From: Miltoncostaea sp036826475
Lineage (GTDB): Bacteria; Actinomycetota; Thermoleophilia; Miltoncostaeales; Miltoncostaeaceae
DNA: 64,000 nt
Direction of reading: 5' to 3'
NCBI GenBank assembly: GCA_036826475.1
Contig: DAISWG010000007.1
Span: 14,865-78,864 of the forward strand
A program made the position numbers and the translations under genes. Each line of letters starts with the position of its first letter. Positions within the stretch are counted from its first letter, which is position 1. The notes under the pieces were generated by a model. That model had not been told where the DNA came from. It searched no databases and worked only from the letters and a program-made list of their open reading frames with translations. Below are positions 1-10,664 of this stretch, piece after piece.

Positions 1-75
1 GACGTCCCGGAAGCGCTCGAGCGGCTGGACCGCGACGCGGACCTCCGCCGGCCGCAGGTGGGGGGCGACCGCCAC
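1..75 (-). CDS. 5' end of an unidentified protein (partial)
   Basis: A GTG codon at 75 opens 25 codons that run off the window edge. It begins 4 bp after the stop of the neighbouring minus-strand gene, as expected inside an operon. The visible residues (PHLRPAEV, then PLERFRDV) are too few to assign a family; the amphipathic pattern would fit the N-terminus of a small regulator, but that is only a guess. Confidence 0.4.
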   Translation of the reverse strand, partial: MAVAPHLRPAEVRVAVQPLERFRDV

Positions 76-79
76 GGCG

Positions 80-367
80 CTAGGGCGCGACGGCGTCGCG
101 CGGCCGGGCGACGTCCAGGATCTCGTCGGCGCGGCCGGTCACCGTCGCGCGGGCGAGCGCGTCGGCCCGCTCCGGGCTGCCGGCGAAGGCCCGCGCGGCC
201 TCGGCCGTGGGGAACTCGATGAGCGCGACGAGGTCGCCGCCGTCGCCCGCGAGCAGGGTGCGGGCGACGGCGCCGGCGCGGGCGCGTCCGTCCTCGAACG
301 CGTCGAAGACCTCGATGAACCGCTCGCGGTCGGCGACCGTGTAGCGGGCGAGCAGGACTGCAGGCAT
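80..367 (-). CDS. Small ABM/dabb-like (ferredoxin-fold) protein
   Basis: This 95-residue protein starts at the ATG at 367, 23 bp after the Usp gene that precedes it on the same strand. It begins with a beta strand (PAVLLARYTV) and a helix (DRERFIEVFDAFEDG), and a later strand (DLVALIEFPT) is followed by a helix (EAARAFAGSPERADAL). That beta-alpha-beta layout and length match antibiotic-biosynthesis-monooxygenase or DUF1330-type small ferredoxin-fold proteins. These are usually dimeric, with variable function. No catalytic residues can be assigned. Its position behind stress-protein genes suggests co-expression with them. Confidence 0.6.
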   Translation of the reverse strand: MPAVLLARYTVADRERFIEVFDAFEDGRARAGAVARTLLAGDGGDLVALIEFPTAEAARAFAGSPERADALARATVTGRADEILDVARPRDAVAP

Positions 368-390
368 GACGTGCCTCCCGTGGTCGGCGG

Positions 391-873
391 TCAGGTCCCC
401 GTGGACGCGGCGCCGGACGACCCGCCGGTGGAGCCGGCCCCCTCCGCCGCGCGCTCGGGGTGGACGAACAGCACCGAGCAGGGCGCGTGATACGCCAGGT
501 GCGAGGCGAAGCCGCCCAGCAGGGCGCGCTCCATCTGGCCGCGGCTGGCGGCGGCGACGATGATCTCGACGCCCTCGCGCTCCACCCACTCGGAGACGGC
601 GCGCACCGGCGGCCCCTCCAGCAGCACGGGCTCCGCCCCCGGGAACTTCGCGGCGATCCCGCCCAGCCACTCACGGGCGTCGTCGGCGGCCTCCCAGAGG
701 GGCATGACGTAGGCGAAGGCCCCGGACACCACGGCCCGCGGCGGGGCCACGACGTGCACGATGCGCAGCTTCGTCAGATCGCCGTCCGCGAGCCGCACGC
801 CCTCGTCCAGGACGGCGTCCTTCATCTCGTCGCGGTCGATGCAGCACGCGATGACGCGGTACGGCTTCCTCAT
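391..873 (-). CDS. Universal stress protein, single UspA domain
   Basis: A 160-residue cytosolic protein with one UspA domain: N-terminal strand YRVIACCIDR, a long helix, and the C-terminal ASRGQMERALLGGFASHL...CSVLFV block. The glycine-rich nucleotide loop is altered relative to the usual G-x2-G-x9-G-S/T pattern (GGFAS in place of GSVS), so ATP binding is uncertain. The last 20 or so residues are a low-complexity Gly/Ser/Ala tail. It lies between the ABM-like gene and a tandem Usp gene on the same strand. Usp proteins act in dormancy and stress adaptation; the ligand here is unknown. Confidence 0.85.
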   Translation of the reverse strand: MRKPYRVIACCIDRDEMKDAVLDEGVRLADGDLTKLRIVHVVAPPRAVVSGAFAYVMPLWEAADDAREWLGGIAAKFPGAEPVLLEGPPVRAVSEWVEREGVEIIVAAASRGQMERALLGGFASHLAYHAPCSVLFVHPERAAEGAGSTGGSSGAASTGT

Positions 874-915
874 GACCCAACCTCCGTCTCGGGGCGACGG
901 GACCGCCCGGTGGCA

Positions 916-1863
916 TCAGCGTCCCGCGCCGGGATCCGCGCCGGCATCCGGGACGGCGGGCACGTCGCCTGCGGACTTGCCGAAGGCCGCGCCGGGCCGC
1001 ACCACGAGCACGGACGACTCGGAGCGGAACGCCACCCGCTCGCTCACGCTCCCCAGCGCCGCGGAGCGGCTGAGGCCCCGCGACCCCACGATCGCGAGGT
1101 CGGCGGACCGGGCGGCGGTGACGATCGCGTCGACGGGGCGGTCCGGGGTCGCGACGTGCACGTGCGGCGCGTCGAACCCCTCGAGCGCCGCCACGGCCTC
1201 GGCCTGGTGGTGTCCGGCGGTCACGACGGTCAGCGCGCCGCCGGAGCGGCGCCGCACCACCGCGGCGGCCGCGAGGGCGGCGCGCGACTCGGGCGACCCG
1301 TCCACGCCCACCACGATCCGGGCCGGGAACCGGCCGGGGTCGTACCCGTGGCGGGCCACCAGCACGGAGCAGGGCGCCTCGTGCAGGACGAGGGCGGCCC
1401 CGTCGGCGAGGGCGGCGGCCACCAGCCGGTGACCGCCGTGGGCCCCCACGACCACGAGGCCGGCCTCCTCCTCCCGCACCACCCCGAGCAGCCCGCGGTG
1501 CACCTCGCCCTCCACCACCCGGCTGCCGAGCTCCGCGGGGCCCGCGGCCTGCGACTCGGCCCAGGCGAGAGACGCGCGCGCCCGGTCGGTCAGCTCGGCG
1601 ACGCTCCGCCCGGCCGAGTCGGCCGGGGCCATCGTGGGGCGCCGCCGCGACGGCTCGTCGCCCCACCGGCCGGCGAGCGCCGCGAACGGCTCGATCACGC
1701 CGACGAGCGTCAGGCGGCCGTCCCCGGAGGTGAGCCGCGCCGCCTGGCGGGCGGCCTCGAATCCGAGGCGGCGCCCGTCCACGCCGCACACGACGCGGGC
1801 GAACCCGTCGCTCCCGAGCCCCGTCGCCGCCTCCGCCGCCCGCGTCGTCGTCTCCGTGCCCAT
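916..1863 (-). CDS. Tandem-domain universal stress protein
   Basis: 315 residues with two UspA domains. The first contains LVVVGAHGGHR and CSVLVAR. The second has IVVGVDGSPESRAAL at its start and GSRGLSRSAALGSVSE near its end, which is the canonical ATP-binding glycine pattern. The ATG at 1863 was preferred over the upstream in-frame start because a GGGGGGA ribosome site sits just before it. Tandem Usp proteins are common in actinobacteria, often under hypoxia or dormancy control. The domains may differ in function, since only the second keeps a clean nucleotide-binding loop. Confidence 0.88.
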   Translation of the reverse strand: MGTETTTRAAEAATGLGSDGFARVVCGVDGRRLGFEAARQAARLTSGDGRLTLVGVIEPFAALAGRWGDEPSRRRPTMAPADSAGRSVAELTDRARASLAWAESQAAGPAELGSRVVEGEVHRGLLGVVREEEAGLVVVGAHGGHRLVAAALADGAALVLHEAPCSVLVARHGYDPGRFPARIVVGVDGSPESRAALAAAAVVRRRSGGALTVVTAGHHQAEAVAALEGFDAPHVHVATPDRPVDAIVTAARSADLAIVGSRGLSRSAALGSVSERVAFRSESSVLVVRPGAAFGKSAGDVPAVPDAGADPGAGR

Positions 1864-2029
1864 CGGTCCCCCCGTGTCGCGCCCCGGCCGGGCGATCGCC
1901 GTCCAGCGTGCCCGCGGCGGGCGCACGCGTCATGGGGGCCGTCGGCGAGGCGCGGTCCGGGGGAACCCGCAATCCGGCTCCGGGCGCCCACGGTGGCCCG
2001 GGCGCCGGCGGGCGCCCGATGCTGGGGGC

Positions 2030-2746
2030 GTGCCGCCCGCCGCCCCCGACGTCACCGCGACCTCCGCCGACGGCGTCCGGCCGCGCGGCGAGCTGCCCGT
2101 CGCGGCGCGGCGGTGGGTGGACCACGCCGTCCGGCCCGGCTCCGAGGGCATCCGCCACGCCGAGCTGCGCATGCACGGCGAGATCCTGGTGGGCCGGTGG
2201 CGGCCGTTCCGGGCCCACCAGGTCATCGACGCGGGGACGGCCTTCACGTGGTCGGCGTCCGCGGGCCGCGGCCCGCTCGCGATCCGCGGGGCCGACCGCT
2301 TCGACGGCGGCGAGGGGGCGATGGACTGGCGCGTGCTCGGCGTCCCGGTGATGCGGGCCCGCGGCCCGGACGTGTCGCGCAGCGCCGCCGGCCGGCTCGC
2401 GGCCGAGACGGTCCTGTGCCCGCCCGCCGCGCTCGACCCGCGCGTGCGCTGGTCGCCGGGCCCCGACGACGGGCATGCGACGTACCGGATCACCGTCGGC
2501 GCCTGGGAGCACGCGGTGGCAATCGCCGTCGACGAGGGCGGCGCGCTGACGGCGGTGGACACGGCCCGATGGGGCGACCCGCACGGCGACGGCCACGGCC
2601 TCCACCCCTTCCACGTCGCGTGCGAGGGCGGGCTCGCGCAGGGCGGCGTCACGATCCCGGGCGTCGTCCGCGCCGGCTGGAGGGACCCGGACGGCGCCGT
2701 GCGCGAGTTCTTCCGGGCGACGATCGACGCGGCCACCTTCCGGTGA
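2030..2746 (+). CDS. DUF6544/DUF6920-like protein
   Basis: 238 residues from a GTG at 2030 that follows a G-rich ribosome site. The order of conserved blocks (LPVAARRWVDHA, then a RMHGEI strand, WRPFRAHQV, FTWSAS, GADRFDGGEGAMDW, and a RLAAETVLCPPAAL block) matches the DUF6544 family, whose members are predicted beta-rich lipocalin-like proteins of unknown role. No signal peptide or membrane segment is evident. Its stop codon overlaps the GTG of the ABC ATPase by 4 bp, so translation is probably coupled and a role tied to that exporter is possible. Confidence 0.7.
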   Translation: MPPAAPDVTATSADGVRPRGELPVAARRWVDHAVRPGSEGIRHAELRMHGEILVGRWRPFRAHQVIDAGTAFTWSASAGRGPLAIRGADRFDGGEGAMDWRVLGVPVMRARGPDVSRSAAGRLAAETVLCPPAALDPRVRWSPGPDDGHATYRITVGAWEHAVAIAVDEGGALTAVDTARWGDPHGDGHGLHPFHVACEGGLAQGGVTIPGVVRAGWRDPDGAVREFFRATIDAATFR

Positions 2747-3687
2747 CCACCGCGGTCCCCCGGCGTGGGCGGTCGCGACCCGCGCCGGATCACGTGGGCC
2801 CCGCGGTCGAGACCGCCGGCCTCACGAAGACGTACCGGGGCGGGGCCCGCGGGATCGTCGACCTGGACCTGCGGGTGGAGCGCGGCGAGCTGTTCGGCGT
2901 CCTCGGCCCCAACGGGGCCGGCAAGTCGACGTTGATCCGGGTGATGCTCGACCTGATCCGGCCGACGGCGGGGCGCGTGTCGCTGCTCGGCTGCGACGTG
3001 CGCGCCTTCGGGCCCGCGCTGCGCGCGCGGGTGGGCTACCTGCCGGGCGACCTGCGCCTGGACGGGCGCATGACCGCCGCCCACCACGTGCGGCTGGCCG
3101 CGCGGGTGCGGCGGATGCCGGACACCGGCGAGGCCCCCGCGCTGGCGGAGCGGCTGGGCCTGGACCTGGGGCGCCCCCTCGGGGACCTGTCGCGCGGCAA
3201 CCGCCAGAAGGTGGGGCTGGTGATGGCGTTCATGCACCGGCCGGACCTGCTGGTGCTCGACGAGCCGACGTCGGGGCTCGACCCGCTGGTGCAGCAGGCG
3301 TTCGCGGAGCTCTGCCGCTCGGTGACGGGGCGGGGCGGCACCGTGCTCCTGTCGTCGCACGTGCTGTCCGAGGTGCAGCGGCTCGCCGACCGCGTGGCCC
3401 TGATCCGCGAGGGACGGCTGGAGCTGGTGGGATCGGTGGACGCGTTGCGCGCCCGCGCCGCGCAGCGGGTGGAGGTCGCGTTCGCGTCGCCCCCGCCCCG
3501 CGACGCCTTCGACGGGCTGCCGGGCGTGCGCGTGATCGACCGCCACGGACACGTGGTCCGCCTCGCGGTGACCGGCACGTTCGACCCCCTGCTGAAGCGG
3601 CTCGCCGGGTTCGAGGTGGTGCGGCTCGACAGCCGCGAGGCCGACCTGGAGGACGTCTTCCTGGAGCGCTACGTGGATGCCGGGTAG
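2743..3687 (+). CDS. ABC transporter ATP-binding protein
   Basis: 314 residues. Walker A is GPNGAGKST, the signature loop is LSRGNRQKV, Walker B is LLVLDEPTSGLDP and the switch histidine lies in SSHVLSE. The C-terminal 90 residues form the extra beta-rich domain common in ABC-2 exporter ATPases of the DrrA/CcmA type. The GTG at 2743 overlaps the previous stop and its own stop lies inside the permease gene (11-bp overlap), so the two subunits are translationally coupled. The likely role is ATP-driven export across the cytoplasmic membrane; the substrate is unknown. Confidence 0.92.
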   Translation: MTTAVPRRGRSRPAPDHVGPAVETAGLTKTYRGGARGIVDLDLRVERGELFGVLGPNGAGKSTLIRVMLDLIRPTAGRVSLLGCDVRAFGPALRARVGYLPGDLRLDGRMTAAHHVRLAARVRRMPDTGEAPALAERLGLDLGRPLGDLSRGNRQKVGLVMAFMHRPDLLVLDEPTSGLDPLVQQAFAELCRSVTGRGGTVLLSSHVLSEVQRLADRVALIREGRLELVGSVDALRARAAQRVEVAFASPPPRDAFDGLPGVRVIDRHGHVVRLAVTGTFDPLLKRLAGFEVVRLDSREADLEDVFLERYVDAG

Positions 3688-4473
3688 CCTCGCCCTCGAC
3701 GCGCTGCGCCGGCTCCGGCGGGGCATGGCGTGGTGGGCGCTCGGGCTGGTGGCCCTGGCCGCGTTGCAGCTGGGCGTGTACCCGACCGTCCGCGACATGA
3801 GCGACCTGAGCGAGCTGGTGCGCGACTACCCGGACGCGCTGAAGGAGCTGTTCGGGATCGGCGACCTCGACTACACGTCGGCGGCCGGGTACCTCGGCAC
3901 CGAGCTCTTCGGCCTGGTGGTGCCCTTGCTGCTCGTGATCGTGGCGGTGTCGGCCGGCGCGCGCGGGTTCGCGGGCGAGGAGGAGCAGGGGCACCTCGAG
4001 ACGATCCTGACGCTCCCGGTGGGCCGCCGCCGCGTGGTGCTGGAGGGGCTCGCGGCCATGGCCGCCGAGGTCGCGGTGCTCGGCGCCGTGCTGCTCGCCG
4101 CGCTGCTCGTGGGGGCCCCGCTCGTGGGGATGCACATCGCGTCGTCGCACCTGGCGGCGGCGGTGCTGGCCGCCGTCCTCCTCGCGATCGGCTTCGGCTC
4201 GGTGGCGATGGCCGTCGGGGCCGCCACCGGCCGCCGCGCCGTCGCGACGGGCGCGGCCGCGGCGCTGGCCCTCGCCGCGTACCTGGTCGACTCCCTCGGC
4301 GCGCTGGTGCCGTGGCTGCACGACCTGGGCCCGTTCACGCCGTTCCACCACTACGCGGCGCCGGAGCCCCTGCGCAACGGCGCCTCCCTCCCCCACCTCG
4401 CGGCGCTCCTCGCGCTGACCGCGGCCGGCGTCGTCGCCGCGGTCGTCGCCGTGGATCGCCGCGACATCGGGAC

Positions 4474-4477
<4 letters not shown>
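3677..4477 (+). CDS. ABC-2 type transporter permease
   Basis: 266 residues with about six hydrophobic segments, starting with WWALGLVALAALQLGVY, then a cytosolic or external stretch with the acidic DLSELVRDYPDALKELFGIG segment that recurs in this permease family, then paired helices. It overlaps both the ATPase gene upstream (11 bp) and the acetyl-CoA synthetase gene downstream (ATGA). A conserved GARGFAGEEEQGHLETILTLP block follows the second helix and is typical of ABC-2 permeases. Substrate unknown. Confidence 0.85.
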
Positions 4478-6266
<1,789 letters not shown>

Positions 6267-6270
<4 letters not shown>

Positions 6271-7232
6271 GCGCCGCCCGTGACCTCGCGCTGCTGCGGC
6301 GCATGCTCCTGGTGCGGCGGTTCGAGGAGCGCTGCGCCGAGCTGTACGCCGGCGGCGAGATCCGCGGGTTCCTGCACCTGTGCATCGGCGAGGAGGCGAT
6401 CCCCGTCGGCGCGCTGGACGCGCTGGACGACGGCGACCCGGTCGTCGCGACCTACCGCGAGCACGGCCACGCCCTGGCCCGGGGCATCCCGCCCGCGGCG
6501 GTCATGGCGGAGCTGATGGGCCGCCGGGAGGGCTGCTCCGGCGGGCGGGGCGGTTCGATGCACCTGTTCGATCCGGACCGCGCCTTCTACGGCGGGCACG
6601 GGATCGTGGCCGCGGGCCTCCCCAACGCCGTGGGGATCGCGCTGGCCGACGCGATGCGACGGCGCCCGCGCGTCGTCGCCTGCTTCTTCGGCGACGGGGC
6701 CGCCGCCGAGGGCGCGTTCCACGAGTCGCTGAACCTCGCGTCGCTGTGGCGCCTGCCCGTGCTCTTCCTCTGCGAGAACAACGGGTACGCGATGGGGACG
6801 GCCACCGAGCGGGCGCTGGCCGAGCCGCGGATCGCGCGGATGGCCGCCGGGTACCGCATGCCGGCCGTCACGGTGGACGGCATGGACGTCGTGGCGGTCG
6901 CCGCGGCCGTCGCGGAGGCGCTCGGGCCGGTGCGCGAGGGAGCCGGCCCGGCGTTCCTCGAGATGGAGACCTACCGGTTCCGCGCGCACTCGATGTACGA
7001 CCCGGAGCTGTACCGCGACAAGGCCGAGGTCGAGCGGTGGCGCGAGCGCGACCCCCTGCTGGTGCACGGGACGCGGCTCCGGGCGGCCGGGGGGCTCGAC
7101 GACGCGGGGCTCGCGGCGATGGAGCGGTCCGTCGCCGCCGAGATCGACGGGGCCGTTGCCGAGGCCCGGGGGGGCGCGCCGGAGGACGCCGCCACGCTCG
7201 GCCGCCACGTGGTCGCGGAGAGCGGGACGTGA
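6267..7232 (+). CDS. pdhA: 2-oxoacid (pyruvate/acetoin) dehydrogenase E1 component, alpha subunit
   Basis: 321 residues. The thiamine diphosphate motif GDGAAAEGAFHES...ENN is intact, and the phosphorylation-loop region HSMYDPELYRDKAEVE is of the pyruvate/acetoin type. The GTG at 6267 overlaps the acs stop by 4 bp. With the beta subunit it should form an alpha2beta2 E1 that decarboxylates a 2-oxoacid and passes the acyl group to lipoyl-E2. Sequence alone does not separate pyruvate, acetoin and branched-chain specificity; the short length is typical of heterotetrameric E1. Confidence 0.88.
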
Positions 7233-8215
7233 GCGGCGAGGGCCCGACGAGCTACCGGGAGCAGCTGCGGGAGGCCCATCGGGAGGCCCTGGCGCGCGAC
7301 GATCGCGTGTTCCTGATGGGCGAGGACGTCGGCCGCTACGGGGGGTCCTACGCCGTCACGAAGGGCCTCCAGGCGGAGTTCGGCGAGGAGCGGGTGCGCG
7401 ACGCCCCGCTGTCGGAGCTCGCGTTCGTGGGGGCGGGCATCGGCGCCGCGATCGCGGGGATGCTGCCCATCGTCGAGGTGATGACGGTGAACTTCAGCCT
7501 GCTCGCCCTGGACCAGATCGTGAACACCGCGGCGGCGATGCGGCACATGTCCGGCGGCCGCGTCGGCGTCCCTGTCGTGATCCGCACGGCGACCGGGGGC
7601 GGGCGCCAGGTGGCGGCGCAGCACTCCCACAGCCTCGAGGGCTGGTTCGCGCACGTCCCCGGCCTGCGGGTCCTGGCGCCGGCGACGCTCGCCGACGCGC
7701 GCGGCATGCTCTGGCCGGCGCTGATGGACCCGGACCCGGTGGTGATCGTCGAGCACGCCGGGCTCTACAACGCGCGCGGGCCGGTGCCCGCGCCGGGGCC
7801 CGTCGACATCGCGCGGGCGGCGGTGCGGCGGCCCGGCGCCGACGTCACGATCGTCGCCCACGGCGGCGCGGTGCCGACGGCGCTGGCCGCGGCGGCGTCC
7901 CTGGCGGGTGAGGGCGTCGACGCCGAGGTCATCGACCTGCGGGTCCTGCGCCCCCTCGACACCGCCACCGTCCTGGAGTCGGTGCGCCGGACCCGGCGGG
8001 CGGTGGTCGTCGACGAGGGGTGGCGCAGCGTCGGGCTGTCGGCCGAGGTCGCGGCGCGCATCGCCGAGGAGGCGTTCTACGACCTGGACGCCCCCGTGGC
8101 GCGCGTGTGCGGGGCGGAGGTCCCCATGCCGTACGCGGCCGCGCTGGAGCGGGCCGCGATCCCGTCGCCCGGCGACGTGGCGTCCGCCGTCCGCGGGATG
8201 GCCGCCGGTGCCTGA
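7229..8215 (+). CDS. pdhB: 2-oxoacid dehydrogenase E1 component, beta subunit
   Basis: 328 residues. It begins with YREQLREAHREALARD and has the expected FLMGEDVGRYGGSY, RDAPLSELAFVGAGIGAAI and VMTVNFSLLALDQIVN blocks, followed by the C-terminal transketolase domain (DLRVLRPLD). The glutamate in the DAPLSE segment contributes to activating the thiamine cofactor in this family. The GTG at 7229 overlaps the alpha-subunit stop by 4 bp, so the two E1 chains should be made in equal amounts. Confidence 0.9.
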   Translation: MSGEGPTSYREQLREAHREALARDDRVFLMGEDVGRYGGSYAVTKGLQAEFGEERVRDAPLSELAFVGAGIGAAIAGMLPIVEVMTVNFSLLALDQIVNTAAAMRHMSGGRVGVPVVIRTATGGGRQVAAQHSHSLEGWFAHVPGLRVLAPATLADARGMLWPALMDPDPVVIVEHAGLYNARGPVPAPGPVDIARAAVRRPGADVTIVAHGGAVPTALAAAASLAGEGVDAEVIDLRVLRPLDTATVLESVRRTRRAVVVDEGWRSVGLSAEVAARIAEEAFYDLDAPVARVCGAEVPMPYAAALERAAIPSPGDVASAVRGMAAGA

Positions 8216-9314
8216 CATCCTGATGCCGTCGCTCGGCGCCGACATGGAGTCGGGCGTGGTCGCGGAGTGGCTGATCCGGCCCGGGGACCGCGTCGCGCAC
8301 GGCGACGTGGTGGCCGTCGTCGAGACCGACAAGGGCGCCATCGAGATCGAGGCGTACGCCGAGGGCGTCGTCGAGGCGATCCTGGAGCCGGAGGGGACCC
8401 GGGTGGAGGTGGGCCGTCCCATCGCGCGCCTCGCCGCCGCGGTGGCGCCGGCAGCGCCGCCCCCGCCGCCGCCGGCAGTCCGCGCCACGCCGGGCGCGCG
8501 CCGCGCCGCCGCCGCGCGCGGCCTCGGGCTGGAGGGGGTCGCGGGCACCGGCCCGGGCGGCGCCGTGACCGAGGCCGACGTGGCGCGGGCCGGGGCGGCC
8601 GCGCCCGCCGGGCCGCCGGCGGGCCCGCCGGCCGTCGCGGCGGACGATCCGGCGGCCGCGCTGCGCCGCGCGACCGGGGAGCTGATGGCCCGCGCGAAGC
8701 GGGAGATCCCGCACTACTACTTGGAGCACCGCATCGACGTGAGCCGCGCCGTCGCGCACCTCGCGGCGCTGAACGCCGGCCGGACGCCCGCCGATCGCGC
8801 GGTGCTCACGCCGCTCCTGGTGCGGGCGATCGCCCTCGCCGCCGGGGAGGTGCCGGAGGTGAACGGCCATTTCGTGGACGGCGCGTTCGCGCCCGCGTCA
8901 TCCGTGCACGTGGGGCTGGCGATCGCGCTTCGCGGCGGGGGCGTGGTGGCGCCCGTCGTCCGCGATCTCGACCGCCTCCGCGCCGCGGACCTGGTCCCGG
9001 TGGTCCGCGACCTGGTCGGCCGGGTGCGCACGGGCGCCCTCCGCTCGGGCGACGTGGGGGACGCCACCATCACGCTCAGCAGCCTGGGCGAGCGGAGCGT
9101 GGAGGTGGTGCACGGGGTCATCCATCCCCCGCAGGTCGCGCTCGTCGGCGCGGGCAGCGTGGTGGAGCGCCCGTGGGCGGTCGACGGCGCGGTGACGGTG
9201 CGACCCGTGCTGGCGCTGACCCTGTCCGCCGACCACCGCGTGAGCGACGGCCGCCGCGGCGGCCGCTTCCTGCTGGCGGTGCAGCGCCGCCTCGACGAAC
9301 CGGAGGAGCTGTGA
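8208..9314 (+). CDS. pdhC: Dihydrolipoamide acyltransferase (E2) with one lipoyl domain
   Basis: 368 residues: lipoyl domain (residues 1-80, lipoylated lysine in VETDKGAIE), a Pro/Ala linker, a peripheral-subunit-binding domain (ATPGARRAAAARGLGLEGV) and the catalytic acyltransferase domain ending in ADHRVSDGRRGG, which carries the catalytic His and Asp. GTG at 8208 gives the standard N-terminus PDILMPSLGADMESG and overlaps pdhB by 8 bp. The E3-binding domain is present although no E3 gene is in the window, so the complex must borrow a lipoamide dehydrogenase encoded elsewhere. Confidence 0.9.
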   Translation: MPDILMPSLGADMESGVVAEWLIRPGDRVAHGDVVAVVETDKGAIEIEAYAEGVVEAILEPEGTRVEVGRPIARLAAAVAPAAPPPPPPAVRATPGARRAAAARGLGLEGVAGTGPGGAVTEADVARAGAAAPAGPPAGPPAVAADDPAAALRRATGELMARAKREIPHYYLEHRIDVSRAVAHLAALNAGRTPADRAVLTPLLVRAIALAAGEVPEVNGHFVDGAFAPASSVHVGLAIALRGGGVVAPVVRDLDRLRAADLVPVVRDLVGRVRTGALRSGDVGDATITLSSLGERSVEVVHGVIHPPQVALVGAGSVVERPWAVDGAVTVRPVLALTLSADHRVSDGRRGGRFLLAVQRRLDEPEEL

Positions 9315-9556
9315 CGCAGGACGACGCCATCGCCGCGATCCTCGACGCCCTGGCGGAGGTGGCGCCGGAGGCCGACCCCGCCCGCCTCGACGCCGACGCG
9401 CCCATCCAGGACCAGGTCGACCTGGACTCCATGGACTTCCTGGCGCTGATCGAGGCGGTCCGGGCCCGGACGGGGATCGACGTCCCGGAGTCCGACTACC
9501 GCCGGCTCGCCACGATCGCCGACGGCGCCCGCTACCTGGCGGCCCGGACCGCCTGA
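9311..9556 (+). CDS. Acyl carrier protein-like phosphopantetheine protein
   Basis: 81 acidic residues of the ACP fold with the phosphopantetheine site DLDSMDFL, followed by a helix (LIEAVRARTGIDVPESDY). The GTG at 9311 overlaps the E2 stop by 4 bp, so it is the last gene of the acs-pdhABC run. It is not next to fatty-acid-synthesis genes, so a dedicated carrier role is likely: it could accept acyl groups from the AMP-forming ligase or from E2. That role is inference from position only. Confidence 0.82.
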   Translation: MTQDDAIAAILDALAEVAPEADPARLDADAPIQDQVDLDSMDFLALIEAVRARTGIDVPESDYRRLATIADGARYLAARTA

Positions 9557-9575
9557 GCCGTCCGCGGCGGGCGGG

Positions 9576-9800
9576 TCACCACGGCCCCGGGCGCTCCAGC
9601 TCGCGCAGCTCCCGTGCGTAGCCCCCGCGGCCGTCCGCCAGCAGCGCGTCGTCCTCCGCCGTCGGCGCCCCGCCGCGGCGCAGCCGCCCCGCCAGGTCCT
9701 CGAGCCGGACGACCAGGTCGTCGGGCTCGCGGCCCCGCACCAGCGCCGCCAGCTCGACCGCCTCCGTCGCGACCGCCCGCCCCGCATCCGCGTCGGACAT
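9576..9800 (-). CDS. Small hypothetical protein
   Basis: 74 residues from the ATG at 9800, chosen over an upstream in-frame ATG because a strong GGAGGGG ribosome site precedes it. It is predicted mostly helical (DLVVRLEDLAGRLRRG, ARELRELERPGPW). I do not recognise a family. It converges with the ACP gene, with 19 bp between their stops. Confidence 0.5.
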   Translation of the reverse strand: MSDADAGRAVATEAVELAALVRGREPDDLVVRLEDLAGRLRRGGAPTAEDDALLADGRGGYARELRELERPGPW

Positions 9801-9896
9801 CACCCCTCCCTCGTCGCCAGGGGGCGATCGTCGCCCGGACGGGGCCGCGCGGAATCGGGGCCGGCCACCGGGGCGGTGCGGCATCCCCGCACGCCC

Positions 9897-10538
9897 TCAG
9901 CCGGGGGCGCCCCCGGCGGCGAGGAGCGCGCGGACCTCGTCGTCCGACACCGGCTCGAAGTCGTCGTACCAGCGGCCGACGCTCCCGAACCGCCTCGGGA
10001 TGAGCGCGCAGATGCACTCGCCGGCGTCGGCCGCCAGCATCTCGACGGCCTGCGGCGACCCGACGGGCGCGGCCACCACCACCCGCGCGGCGCCCCGGCC
10101 GCGCGCGGACGCCACCGCCGCGAGGTCGCTGAGGCCCGTTGCGAGGCCGTCGTCGACGATCACCGCGACCGCACCGGCCAGGTCGCGGGGCGGCGCGTCG
10201 CCGCGCAGCGCCCGCACCCGGGCCTCGAGCTCGGCGCGGCGGTCGGCGACGAGGCGCTCCACCTCACCGGTCGCCGCTCCGACACTGCGGGCGGCGTCGC
10301 GGTCGACGAGCGCGACGCCGCCCTCCGCGACCGCCCCGATCGCCAGCTCGGGCTGGATGGGGGCGCCGACCTTGCGGACCACCACCAGGTCGAGGGGCGC
10401 GCCGATGGCGCGCGCCACCTCGGCCGCCACCGGGACGCCGCCCCGGGGGACGCCGAGCACCACCGTCCGCGGGCCGCGGAGCCCCGCGAGACGGGTCGCC
10501 AGCCGGCGGCCCGCGTCCTGGCGGTCCCGGAACGCCAT
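9897..10538 (-). CDS. Phosphoribosyltransferase-domain protein
   Basis: 213 residues with the PRPP-binding signature VIVDDGLATG near residue 115 and an early VVLGVPRGGVPVAAEVA segment, the pattern of the stand-alone 'phosphoribosyltransferase' family often found beside erythromycin-esterase or dienelactone-hydrolase genes in actinobacteria and proteobacteria. These rarely have a proven base substrate. The ATG at 10538 follows a GGGAGGA site. The C-terminus (RWYDDFEPVSDDEV) is characteristic of the family. It diverges from the CBS/P-loop gene. Confidence 0.82.
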   Translation of the reverse strand: MAFRDRQDAGRRLATRLAGLRGPRTVVLGVPRGGVPVAAEVARAIGAPLDLVVVRKVGAPIQPELAIGAVAEGGVALVDRDAARSVGAATGEVERLVADRRAELEARVRALRGDAPPRDLAGAVAVIVDDGLATGLSDLAAVASARGRGAARVVVAAPVGSPQAVEMLAADAGECICALIPRRFGSVGRWYDDFEPVSDDEVRALLAAGGAPG

Positions 10539-10562
10539 ACCCGATCCTCCCGCCGCGCGGGG

Positions 10563-10579
10563 CTGCGGGCAACCCGCAG
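10563..10579. promoter_or_regulatory. 7-3-7 inverted repeat in divergent intergenic region
   Basis: CTGCGGG-caa-CCCGCAG is a perfect inverted repeat between the divergent phosphoribosyltransferase and CBS/P-loop genes. It lies about 40 bp upstream of the predicted -35 box of the latter, a suitable place for a regulator. It could instead be a chance GC palindrome. Confidence 0.35.
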
Positions 10580-10601
10580 GCGGCGACCGGGCGGCCCCCG
10601 C

Positions 10602-10630
10602 TTCACGCGCCCCCGCCCGGGCCGTACGGT
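10602..10630 (+). promoter_or_regulatory. Predicted promoter for the CBS/P-loop gene
   Basis: TTCACG (10602-10607), a 17-bp spacer and TACGGT (10625-10630) form a plausible primary-sigma promoter that ends 34 bp before the start codon. Both hexamers are imperfect, so this is a prediction only. Confidence 0.45.
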
Positions 10631-10664
10631 CGGTGTGCACCGCGACGACGACGGGGGTCCACCG

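Noticed and set aside
460..3687. Open frame of 1075 codons on the plus strand starting antisense to the Usp genes
   Set aside because: Only the last 314 codons have protein-like motifs (ABC ATPase). The rest is a shadow of minus-strand Usp genes caused by high GC, with no family signature.
8396..8405. ACCCGGGTGG resembling the shared palindrome
   Set aside because: It lies inside the E2 coding region, lacks the outer T and A bases, and is expected by chance in GC-rich DNA.
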